Shown in pieces: positions 1 through 6,099 of a DNA stretch of 6,099 bases. Both the position numbers and the translations under genes were made by a program. Numbering within the stretch: position 1 is the first letter of the stretch; each line of letters starts with the position of its first letter. The stretch is from contig JAUVAM010000271.1 in the NCBI GenBank assembly GCA_030591745.1, positions 1-6,099 of the forward strand, read 5' to 3'. This stretch comes from Deltaproteobacteria bacterium. GTDB lineage: Bacteria > Myxococcota > B64-G9. The notes under the pieces are model-generated. The model saw nothing but the letters and a program-made list of their open reading frames with translations. It was not told the DNA's origin and did not search any database.

Positions 1-1229
1 ATGATGATGCGATCTATGCGGTGAAGTTTTCGCCGGACGGCAGGATCTTGGCCACGGCTTGTTACGACAGCCGGATCCGTCTTTTTGATCCCCTCAGTGG
101 TGAGCAAAAGAGATTATTGGAAGGCCACAAAGATGCGGTTTACGATTTGGATTTTTCGCCGGATGGGCGCTTGTTGAGCTCTGCCGGTTCTGATCGAAGC
201 TTTCGTCTGTTTGACGTGCTTAGCAGCAAGTTGGTTTACAGCCTGGAGGGCCATCGGGATGCGGTGATATCCTTGCGCATGGCCCCCGACGGCGAACATA
301 TTGCCACCGCCGGCATGGACAGAATGGTGAAAGTCTGGCGCTTGAAGAGCGAGCGCTTGATGCGCACCCTGGAGGGGCATTCGGACTGGGTTTACGCTGT
401 GCAGCATGGGCCAGCGGGGCGACGCATGTTTTCGGCGGGTTGGGACAGGCGAGCCATCTTGTGGGATCTGGCCCAGCATAAGCCCATGCATGTCTTTGGT
501 GGGTTGCGTGCGGGTTGCTTGACCGCCGCTTTTTCCCCAAAGGGCGACAAGGTGGCGGCGGGCGACGTCGAGGGTTGGCTATATATCTGGGATGCCGCTT
601 CGGGCGAGAAGCTGCATGATTTCAGAGCACACTCGCGATGGATAGATCAACTGCGTTTTTCTCCAGATGGGAAGCGATTGATCACTGCGTCACATGAGCA
701 CAAGGTACGCATTTTCGATGTGGAATCGGGACGACCTGTGCTGACTCTGCAAGGTCACGGCGATGCCGTGCAGGGCGTTGCGTTTTCTCTGGATGGCCGC
801 ATGGTGGCCACGGCTTCCCGCGACAAGACCGCGCGCCTGTGGAACGCAAATAGTGGTGAAGAGCTGCGGGTGCTCAAGGGGCACAGCGATTGGGTCAGCG
901 GGGTCAGCTTTTCGCCGGACGGCAAGCTTTTGGCTACAAGCGGCAAGGATCGAGTCATCATCATCTGGGACTTGTCGACGGGTTTGCCAATCAAGAAGCT
1001 GCGTCACCACCGCCAATCGGTCAACCGCGTTACTTTTTCTCCCGATGGCAAGCTCTTAGCCTCTGTCGGAGAGGATAGAATGGTTTTGATTTGGTCTGTC
1101 GCGCTTGGGGAGATGCTTTTGGAACTGCAAGCCGCATCCGGGGCGATGGCGATTGATTTCTCGCCGGATGGAAAGCATCTCGTGGTGGGCGACTACAAGA
1201 GCCTCAAGCTCTATCCCCTGGATTTCGAC
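1..1229 (+). repeat. Tandem WD40-encoding units, 126-bp period
   Basis: Eight complete in-phase units of exactly 126 bp run from 126 to 1133. A ninth precedes them, missing only its first base at the window edge, and a shorter degenerate unit follows (1134 to about 1226). The units are diverged at DNA level, but the FSPDG core stays recognisable: ttttcgccggacggca occurs near 28 and again near 909, and close variants lie near 152, 1035 and 1159. The units are part of the coding sequence and not an independent element. The absence of indels over eight consecutive units shows that blade length is strictly maintained. Confidence 0.9.
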
Positions 1230-1337
1230 ATGAATACTCTCGTGCCGAAGAAAATCATGCGCGAAACCCAGGCCGCCATCGGTCAGGAGTTGGAAGGGTT
1301 TCGTTTAAGGATGAGGGAAGAAGTAAGAAGAAAATAG
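1..1337 (+). CDS. WD40-repeat beta-propeller protein, 5'-truncated by the window edge
   Basis: The reading frame is open from the first base; the first whole codon is at 3 and the stop is TAG at 1335-1337, followed at once by an in-frame TAA. The GTG at 21 is not a credible start. The residues before it (DDAIYA) complete a WD40 blade, and bases 1-2 (AT) fit the end of the expected His codon, so the N-terminus lies outside. About 444 residues are visible. They form ten blades, nearly all exactly 42 residues, with the GH..AV, FSPDG, S/A-x-D and I/L-W/F-D signatures. Blade starts are at 126, 252, 378, 504, 630, 756, 882, 1008 and 1134. The fifth visible blade (504-629) lacks the GH dipeptide, and the tenth is degenerate. 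A charged tail follows (1227-1334). WD40 propellers are protein-interaction scaffolds with no catalytic activity of their own; in bacteria they are often fused to kinase, protease or TIR-like domains, so an effector domain may lie upstream. No signal peptide or membrane segment is visible in this part. Partner and pathway are unknown. Confidence 0.95.
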   Translation, partial: DDAIYAVKFSPDGRILATACYDSRIRLFDPLSGEQKRLLEGHKDAVYDLDFSPDGRLLSSAGSDRSFRLFDVLSSKLVYSLEGHRDAVISLRMAPDGEHIATAGMDRMVKVWRLKSERLMRTLEGHSDWVYAVQHGPAGRRMFSAGWDRRAILWDLAQHKPMHVFGGLRAGCLTAAFSPKGDKVAAGDVEGWLYIWDAASGEKLHDFRAHSRWIDQLRFSPDGKRLITASHEHKVRIFDVESGRPVLTLQGHGDAVQGVAFSLDGRMVATASRDKTARLWNANSGEELRVLKGHSDWVSGVSFSPDGKLLATSGKDRVIIIWDLSTGLPIKKLRHHRQSVNRVTFSPDGKLLASVGEDRMVLIWSVALGEMLLELQAASGAMAIDFSPDGKHLVVGDYKSLKLYPLDFDMNTLVPKKIMRETQAAIGQELEGFRLRMREEVRRK

Positions 1338-1340
1338 TAA

Positions 1341-1362
1341 GAACGACCCCGCCTGGTCTTTC
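1341..1362 (-). terminator. Possible weak terminator hairpin between convergent genes
   Basis: An imperfect inverted repeat (gaacgacc, loop ccgcct, ggtctttc) gives 7 of 8 paired positions and fills most of the 29-bp gap between the two convergent stop codons. Read on the minus strand it is followed by a T-rich run (complement of 1321-1340, 13 T in 20), as expected of an intrinsic terminator for the barrel-kinase transcript. On the plus strand the downstream bases are less T-rich. The stem is short, has one mismatch and only moderate GC, so the call is tentative. Confidence 0.3.
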
Positions 1363-1366
1363 AGAA

Positions 1367-2890
1367 TTATTCTTTCAGGGCCTCGGCCACGGCCGCCATG
1401 AGTTGATCGTAGCTGAAGGGCTTTTGCACGAAGCTCAAGAGACCCTGCGCCAAGATGTCTTCGAGCTGCTCATCCAGGCAGAAGCCGGAGGCCAAGATGG
1501 CTTTGACTTCGGGGTGAATTTTCTTCATTTCGGCGAAGACTTGTAGGCCGTCCATGTCGGGCATCATCATGTCCAGCAAGACCATGTCGAAATTTTTGGG
1601 CGCGGCCGCAAAGAGCGCAAGGGCCTGCTCGCCGTTTTTTGCCGGCGCGGTTTCATGACCGTCCATCTCAAGCATTTTGCATGACATCCGGAGCACCTGG
1701 GGTTCATCGTCCACGACCAGCACCTTGAGTGTTCTCACGGAGGGGACGGGGGTGATCGAGATTTCAGGTTTTGATGCGAGCGCTTCCATCATCGGCAGCA
1801 GGATGGTCACGATGGTGCCTTCGCCCGGTTCGCTTTCAATGTGCAGGTGACCGCCATGGCTGAGCACGATGCCGTGGGTGGCCGAGAGGCCCAGGCCCGT
1901 ACCCGAGCCGATGTCCTTGGTGGTGAAGAAGGGTTCGATGATTCTGTCCAAGTGTTCATGAGGAATGCCGTGGCCCGTGTCGCGGATAAGGATCTGACAG
2001 AAGTCGCCGAGCATGGGCTGGTTGCAGCGGGGACAGGCTTGGTTGGAAAAGTTAGCTACGTCGCAACTGACAAACAGCTTGCCGCCCTCGGGCATGGCAT
2101 CGGCGGCGTTGTGACAAATATTGAGCGTGGCCTGGATGATCTGGTTGCGATCGACCGACAGGATGCTGTCTTTATGGTGCTGAAGCGTGAGCTGGATGTT
2201 TTTGGCCAAAGACCGCCTCAGCATGGAGGCGGTGTCTTCCACGAGTCTGCAGGCTTGGGTTTCTCGTTTTTGGGGTGTCTGACGCCGGGCGAAGGCCAGC
2301 ATGCGCGTGGTCAGATCCCGGGCCTGTTCCGCGGCCAAAGAGATTTCTTTCAGGTCCTCGTGGACCGGATGATCGTGTTTCAGCTCCAGGCGAGCCAGAT
2401 CGGCGTTGCCCAGGATCACGGCCAGAAGATTGTTGAAATCGTGGGCGATGCCGCCAGCCAATTGGCCGATGGCCTCAAGCTTTTGGGCTTGCTGGAGCTG
2501 GCCCTGCAGGGCCTTCTGGTGCTGCTCGGCCTGCACGCGGTCGCTCACGTCTTCCAGGGTGAAGAGCAGGCCCGTGACAAGGTCGCCTTCGTCCTTGATG
2601 GGCAGGAGGCTCCAATCCCAATAACTGGTGCCGCGCTTTGGTGCTGACTCGTAGTCGAAGGACTTGGCTGACTCGTAGTGGGGCTGGGCGCTTTTTAGTA
2701 CATTTTGGAATATCTTCTGGTTGCCTTCGTTGGGGTAGAGCGCAAAGTGATTTTTTCCGACAAAGAAGTCGGGGGTTTTGTCGTCGGCCTGGGCATAGGC
2801 TTCGTTGACGGCGATGAAGTCAAGCGCGGGATCCAGCACGGCCACCAGGTGGTGTTCGTGTTGTAGTTGGTTGCGGATGATGGATTGCAT
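1367..2890 (-). CDS. Soluble hybrid sensor histidine kinase (PAS-HisKA-HATPase_c-REC)
   Basis: A 507-residue kinase from the ATG at 2890. Numbered from that Met, a PAS domain spans about 10-119 (YWDWSLLPI near 90, ending LEDVSDRV), followed by a short Gln-rich helical linker. The HisKA H-box is GGIAHDFNN with phospho-accepting His150. The HATPase_c domain shows the N-box LNICHNAADAM (Asn257/Asn261), G1 DTGHGI (304-309), EPFFTTK (319-325) and G2 GTGLGLS (330-336). The C-terminal receiver (about 388-505) has acidic Asp394/Asp395, phospho-acceptor Asp440 in LLDMMMPDMDG, Ser468 and Lys490 in QKPF. All residues needed for autophosphorylation and phosphotransfer are present. There is no transmembrane segment or signal peptide, so it should sense a cytoplasmic cue, ligand unknown. 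The receiver has no attached output domain, so another protein must carry the signal. ATG 2890 is preferred because GAGGG lies 4 nt upstream and the PAS fold begins just after it. An ATG at 2962 would add 24 His/Gln-rich residues overlapping the upstream gene and has no clear ribosome-binding site. The gene follows the barrel gene by 17 nt, so the two are probably cotranscribed. A CxxC pair sits inside the ATPase domain. The family is clear; the regulated process is unknown. Confidence 0.95.
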   Translation of the reverse strand: MQSIIRNQLQHEHHLVAVLDPALDFIAVNEAYAQADDKTPDFFVGKNHFALYPNEGNQKIFQNVLKSAQPHYESAKSFDYESAPKRGTSYWDWSLLPIKDEGDLVTGLLFTLEDVSDRVQAEQHQKALQGQLQQAQKLEAIGQLAGGIAHDFNNLLAVILGNADLARLELKHDHPVHEDLKEISLAAEQARDLTTRMLAFARRQTPQKRETQACRLVEDTASMLRRSLAKNIQLTLQHHKDSILSVDRNQIIQATLNICHNAADAMPEGGKLFVSCDVANFSNQACPRCNQPMLGDFCQILIRDTGHGIPHEHLDRIIEPFFTTKDIGSGTGLGLSATHGIVLSHGGHLHIESEPGEGTIVTILLPMMEALASKPEISITPVPSVRTLKVLVVDDEPQVLRMSCKMLEMDGHETAPAKNGEQALALFAAAPKNFDMVLLDMMMPDMDGLQVFAEMKKIHPEVKAILASGFCLDEQLEDILAQGLLSFVQKPFSYDQLMAAVAEALKE

Positions 2891-2894
2891 GAGG

Positions 2895-2899
2895 CCCTC
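2895..2899 (-). promoter_or_regulatory. Ribosome binding site deciding the kinase start
   Basis: On the minus strand GAGGG lies 4 nt before the ATG at 2890, within the 17-nt gap after the barrel gene's TAA (2908-2910). The alternative ATG at 2962 has only GGA directly abutting it. This favours the shorter, 507-residue kinase and suggests translation just after termination on the upstream gene. Confidence 0.55.
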
Positions 2900-2907
2900 G
2901 TGGCGGC

Positions 2908-5900
2908 TTAGAAGCGAATGATGGCTTTCAGGTTGGGCTGGATGCTGTGGCTGGACAAACATTCCGAGTTGGCTTGGGCATCGGGCAGATCCAGATCAAC
3001 ACAGGCATGATACAGGTGAATCAGGCCCAAGCGAATGATAAATTTGCCCGGTTTTTCCCAGTCCAGCCAGAGGCTGGAATACAGCTCCCAGGCCTGTTCG
3101 GCACCCGAGGTCCCGGGTTCCCCGGTATCAAAGGGTTGGGTCCATTGGAAATAACCCCGATAGGCCAGACGCAGCAAGCTGCCCATGGCCATGTCCTTCA
3201 GACGCAGCCGGATTTCAGCCCATGGCCTCAGAGCCCATTCCTGGTAATTCAGACTGGTTTCGCGCAGATCGTCGTAGGCGTCGGAGAGCAAGCGGAAAGG
3301 TGTCTCCATGCGAATCTTGGTAACCAGGTTCTGGCTCCAGCGCCGCTCCCATTCCAGGCTGGGGCTCAGCTTCAAGAGTCGGCCCAAGCCGTCGCCGCCT
3401 TCGAGCAGGGGGTTGAACTGCTGCAAGCGCGCTACGTCCGCGCGCAAGGTGATGGGCGAGGTGTAGATGGGCCTGAAGGTGATGCGGTTGAGCACCTCAA
3501 AATATTGCTCCGTGTCCGAGTGGAAGTCTTCGCCCTCTAAGACCTCGCGAACCTTCCACCACTTGGCCTGGCTTTCGATGCGGAAAAAATCGTCGTAGCG
3601 ACCGTAGGCGGCGCGGATCTCCACTTGATCCTTGATCAGGTGGGCTTCTTTGAACCGACTTTCGGGATCGCTCAAGGAGTAGCTGGCTTCTTCCGAGTTG
3701 GTGAAGCCATAGCCCACGCTGAGCAGGGTGGAGTCCAAAGCCTCGATCCAGCGACCGGGGAACAAGTCGAGCTTGCCGGCCAGGATGGCGTTGGCCTGCT
3801 CGCTGCCGGCGCCCGAAGCATCGGCCCCATCCCGGTAGGTCATTTTTCCGTTGAAGGTGGGCACCAGGCCCGGCACGACGCGGCTGGCCGCGCCGGCGAT
3901 GAGTTCCCAGTTTTCCAAAGGGAAGGTGGCCGGGTTGGTGCCGGCCGTCAAGGCCGCCTCGGCCACTTCCTTGTCCGGCTCGAAGATTTTTCGCTCGAAG
4001 CGGGCGTAGGCATCCTCGGTGGCCGTGGGCGCGAACTTGAGTTCAAAGCGCATGTTTTGGGCCATGCCCGGAGACGAGCCAAGAAAAAGCCAGCGTCGCC
4101 GGCCGATGAGTTGATCGGCTTCGTCTTCGGGCACGATGAGCACCTGGGTGTCGTTGGCGCTGTGATCCATGTAGGCCTTGATGGCCAGTTTTTTCATGCC
4201 CAGGGCCGACAAAAAGCCCTTGGCCAGGTCGTAGTCGAAGTGACCGGCGAAGCGCAGTTTCTCGTCGGTGTGTCCCCCGCCGGACAAGACGCTGCGTCCG
4301 GCCAAAACCCACAAGGTGGGCCACGCGCGGCGCATGAAGCTGAGTTTGGCCAAGAGGTTTTCGTTGACGCCTGCGCTTCGGTCTTCGGCGTCTGCCTTGA
4401 GTTCCGGGGCCAAGGTGCTGCGCTCGTGGTCGTACAAGACACGCAAACTTAGCCAGCGCACCGGGTTCAAGGTCATGTCGGCGCGCAGGTCTCCGGCGAA
4501 GGTACCCAAGGCCGTATCCCGGCTGCCCATGGCGTCGAAGTTTTGTGAGTGCACTTCTCCGTCCAGGCGCAGGTTCAAAGCCTCCGAGCTGTAGATGATG
4601 TTGCCCGAGGCCGCGTGACCGCTTCTCTCCTCGGTGTCGAAGGGTTGAAGTTTGGAGCGGGCCACTTGGAAAAAGCTACCCAGCTCGCCACCCAAAGAGC
4701 CCGAGCCCAGGCGGTGACGGCTCCAGGCATCGAGCGCCATAAGCTGCATGCGATTCGGGCTGACCCCGCCCGCGGCCATCACCACGGGATCCCTGAGATC
4801 CTGGCCGCCCATGTAGCTCGTTCCGATGCCCATGTGATCCGAGGGGTTCAAGCCGACCCGCACCCGGCCCAGGATCGGCCTGAGTTCGCTTTGTATCGTG
4901 CCGGCCAAATCGCTTTTGGTGCGCACCGACTGGGCGAAGAGCCCGACGAGGATTTCGGCCGACTTGTTTTTTTCGTCGATGCTCAACTCGACGTAGTAGC
5001 GCTCCATGCGCATCTTGACCGCGTAGCCGGAGGGCAGGCTCTCGTCCAGGAGCGCGGTGGAATCGGGCTCGTCCCAGAGCACCACGTAGCTGATGGGCCG
5101 GTCGTAGTCGAAGATCTCCAAGGCCTGCTCGGTCGTGCCCATGTCATGGACCTGCAGGGCCAAGGTGGTGGAGCCCTGGGCATAGTCCTGAAAGACGCTC
5201 TCCACCCAACCCCGATCCAGATACTTGGGCGCGGCACCGTTGATCTGGGCGTAGAGACCGCTCTCGTCGGTGACATAGGTGGTCGAGCCCGAGCGCTTGA
5301 AGCTGCCCAGCTCGTCGTCCCAGGGCAGCATTTCCAGGATGGAGCTGGAGGCCGTGGATTTGCGCGGGATCTGCTCGTAGGTGTAGGTGATCGCGATGAG
5401 GCTCAAGGCGTTGACCCGGTCCGGGTTCAAGACAGTCAACATGCCGGTGGTGTGGGTGATGATGTAATCCATGTCCCGGTCCAGGATCATGCCGTCGACC
5501 TTGACCACCTCGGAGCGGGGTGTGACGTAAGCATGGGCCAATGGGTAACTGTGGTCGATCGAGCCGCGAAAGAACTCCCGGGCTCTCGCGCCGCGACGCA
5601 GACCTGCCTCGATTTGCAGTTCCACGGGATCTCGCGTTCTTCCGCTGCGATCGCCCAGGCCCTGGGTGATCCCAAGGCCCTCAAGCCAGGCGTCGTCGAT
5701 GAGATCGTGGGCGTCTTCTTGATCGTGCAATCGCAATTCATCCGACAAGACCAGCTCGCGCAGGCTGTCTTCTGCCGTGCCCTTCAGGCGCAACTCGGCG
5801 TCGTACTCCCGGATGCCCGAGGTGGTGGCGTCGCCGAAGTCCAGGCGCACCGAGGCGTCCAAACTGCGGCCGCCATCCAGAATCGTGCCCAGGCCCAGGC

Positions 5901-6099
5901 GCAGATCGGGCACAATTTGTTCTGTGTGGCTCCATCCATCACCGCTGCTTGAGAAGTTGGCCTCGCCCGAAGCGATGAGTTCCAGGTTGTATTTAAAGGC
6001 ACTGGCTTCGGTCGCGGCACCTGCCTTACCGGCCCATACGTCGCTCACCAAAAAGCGCCGCCATTCATCTCGCTGGGTTTGGTAGGACTGGAAGCCGCC
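2908..6099 (-). CDS. Large probable outer-membrane beta-barrel protein with SprA-like and DUF6599-like segments, N-terminus outside window
   Basis: The frame is open from the right edge (first codon 6097-6099) to the TAA at 2908-2910, giving 1063 visible residues. The TTG at 6051 is only the first possible start codon; 16 more in-frame residues precede it and no signal peptide is visible, so the true start lies upstream. Numbered from that TTG, residues 20-110 are strand-rich. Residues 184-226 (VKVDGMILDRDMDYIIT, then TGMLTVLNP and ITYTYE) resemble the repeated unit in SprA-like surface proteins. Residues about 262-375 (GLYAQINGAAPKYLDRGW, VHDMGTTEQALEIF, RYYVEL) resemble DUF6599, whose members share an 'INGGAe.Yl.yGF' core. 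From about 380 to 1047 there is a long series of amphipathic strands with Arg/Asp/Gly-rich turns, ending NLKAIIRF; a C-terminal Phe is the usual recognition signal for outer-membrane barrel assembly. The only two cysteines (1017, 1031) lie in the last predicted loop. Role inferred: an outer-membrane porin, translocon-like or surface protein; substrate unknown. SprA itself is more than twice as long, so equivalence to that secretion channel is not claimed. It probably heads or lies within an operon with the kinase. Confidence 0.75.
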   Translation of the reverse strand, partial: GGFQSYQTQRDEWRRFLVSDVWAGKAGAATEASAFKYNLELIASGEANFSSSGDGWSHTEQIVPDLRLGLGTILDGGRSLDASVRLDFGDATTSGIREYDAELRLKGTAEDSLRELVLSDELRLHDQEDAHDLIDDAWLEGLGITQGLGDRSGRTRDPVELQIEAGLRRGARAREFFRGSIDHSYPLAHAYVTPRSEVVKVDGMILDRDMDYIITHTTGMLTVLNPDRVNALSLIAITYTYEQIPRKSTASSSILEMLPWDDELGSFKRSGSTTYVTDESGLYAQINGAAPKYLDRGWVESVFQDYAQGSTTLALQVHDMGTTEQALEIFDYDRPISYVVLWDEPDSTALLDESLPSGYAVKMRMERYYVELSIDEKNKSAEILVGLFAQSVRTKSDLAGTIQSELRPILGRVRVGLNPSDHMGIGTSYMGGQDLRDPVVMAAGGVSPNRMQLMALDAWSRHRLGSGSLGGELGSFFQVARSKLQPFDTEERSGHAASGNIIYSSEALNLRLDGEVHSQNFDAMGSRDTALGTFAGDLRADMTLNPVRWLSLRVLYDHERSTLAPELKADAEDRSAGVNENLLAKLSFMRRAWPTLWVLAGRSVLSGGGHTDEKLRFAGHFDYDLAKGFLSALGMKKLAIKAYMDHSANDTQVLIVPEDEADQLIGRRRWLFLGSSPGMAQNMRFELKFAPTATEDAYARFERKIFEPDKEVAEAALTAGTNPATFPLENWELIAGAASRVVPGLVPTFNGKMTYRDGADASGAGSEQANAILAGKLDLFPGRWIEALDSTLLSVGYGFTNSEEASYSLSDPESRFKEAHLIKDQVEIRAAYGRYDDFFRIESQAKWWKVREVLEGEDFHSDTEQYFEVLNRITFRPIYTSPITLRADVARLQQFNPLLEGGDGLGRLLKLSPSLEWERRWSQNLVTKIRMETPFRLLSDAYDDLRETSLNYQEWALRPWAEIRLRLKDMAMGSLLRLAYRGYFQWTQPFDTGEPGTSGAEQAWELYSSLWLDWEKPGKFIIRLGLIHLYHACVDLDLPDAQANSECLSSHSIQPNLKAIIRF
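4927..5268 (-). other. DUF6599-like segment inside the barrel protein
   Basis: Residues 262-375 of the downstream-numbered protein (counting from the TTG at 6051) show, in order, an 'INGAAPKYLDRGW' core, a strand followed by 'VHDMGTTEQALEIF', and a closing 'RYYVEL' strand. From memory this is the order and spacing of DUF6599 proteins, which usually occur alone in secreted or lipoprotein form. The assignment is by eye and could be coincidental; a profile search is the deciding test. Confidence 0.55.
5374..5502 (-). other. SprA-like strand unit ahead of the barrel
   Basis: Residues 184-226 read VKVDGMILDRDMDYIITHTT and then a TGMLTVLNP turn, ending in ITYTYE. The pattern (name of a value, 'DY.I', 'G.Lt.L', then '.I.V.YEY') recurs in SprA and related large surface proteins and in other secreted proteins of Gram-negative bacteria. 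Only one clear copy is seen here; in SprA there are several. It marks a periplasmic or plug-like beta domain by analogy. Confidence 0.5.

Noticed and set aside
21..23. GTG as the start of the WD40 gene
   Set aside because: The frame is open upstream to the edge, and those residues complete a WD40 blade, so the start must lie outside the window.
126..1133. The 126-bp periodic units as a possible CRISPR or mobile repeat array
   Set aside because: The period is in frame and encodes WD40 blades with diverged DNA sequence. There are no identical repeats with unique spacers.
1841..2647. A 268-codon plus-strand open frame antisense to the kinase
   Set aside because: It lies opposite the PAS, HisKA and HATPase motifs, which are certain on the minus strand. 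Its translation shows no family signature.
2947..3540. A 197-codon plus-strand open frame antisense to the barrel C-terminus
   Set aside because: No motif or clear ribosome-binding site. The opposite strand encodes the barrel C-terminal strands.
3625..4452. A 275-codon plus-strand open frame antisense to the barrel gene
   Set aside because: Same compositional pattern and no domain. It is a shadow of the minus-strand coding frame.
4549..5952. A 467-codon open frame on the plus strand, antisense to the barrel gene
   Set aside because: The translation is a low-complexity mix of Gly, Ala, Val, His and Gln without any recognisable domain. GC-rich genes commonly leave long open frames on the opposite strand, while the minus-strand frame gives coherent motifs and a proper barrel C-terminus.
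6049..6051. TTG as the start of the barrel gene
   Set aside because: The frame continues open to 6099 and no signal peptide follows the TTG, as would be needed for an outer-membrane protein. It is an internal codon.

Overview
The window holds three protein-coding genes and almost no intergenic DNA. Two genes run off its edges. The only gaps are 29 bp between the first two genes and about 17 bp between the last two. The gene content suggests a moderately GC-rich Gram-negative bacterium: an outer-membrane-type beta-barrel protein, a soluble hybrid histidine kinase and a long WD40-repeat protein. WD40 arrays plus large surface barrels are common in Myxococcota, Desulfobacterota and neighbouring 'deltaproteobacterial' or Planctomycetes-like lineages. 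That placement is inference from gene content; no rRNA or other phylogenetic marker is present.

Layout. Bases 1-1337 (+) carry the 3' part of a WD40 beta-propeller gene. Ten blades are visible on an almost perfect 42-residue (126-bp) period, and the 5' end is cut off by the window. A 29-bp convergent gap follows, with an imperfect hairpin that could act as a terminator. Bases 1367-2890 (-) encode a cytoplasmic hybrid sensor kinase (PAS, HisKA, HATPase_c, receiver); an in-frame ATG would extend it to 2962. Bases 2908-6099 (-) encode most of a large beta-strand-rich protein, read here as an outer-membrane barrel, whose N-terminus lies beyond the right edge. Before the barrel it has a segment resembling the repeated 'VdG..L....DY.I....G.Lt.L' unit of SprA-type surface proteins, then a stretch resembling DUF6599.

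How the genes relate. The barrel gene and the kinase are on one strand with a 17-nt gap (or a 55-bp overlap if the longer kinase start is used), so they are very probably one transcript, barrel first. The kinase has no membrane segment and ends in a receiver domain without a DNA-binding output, so it must pass its signal to another protein not seen here. The WD40 gene converges on this operon and is transcribed separately. No mobile element, CRISPR array, tRNA or rRNA was seen. The most unusual object is the multi-domain barrel protein, with its DUF6599-like insert and its only two cysteines in the last predicted surface loop.
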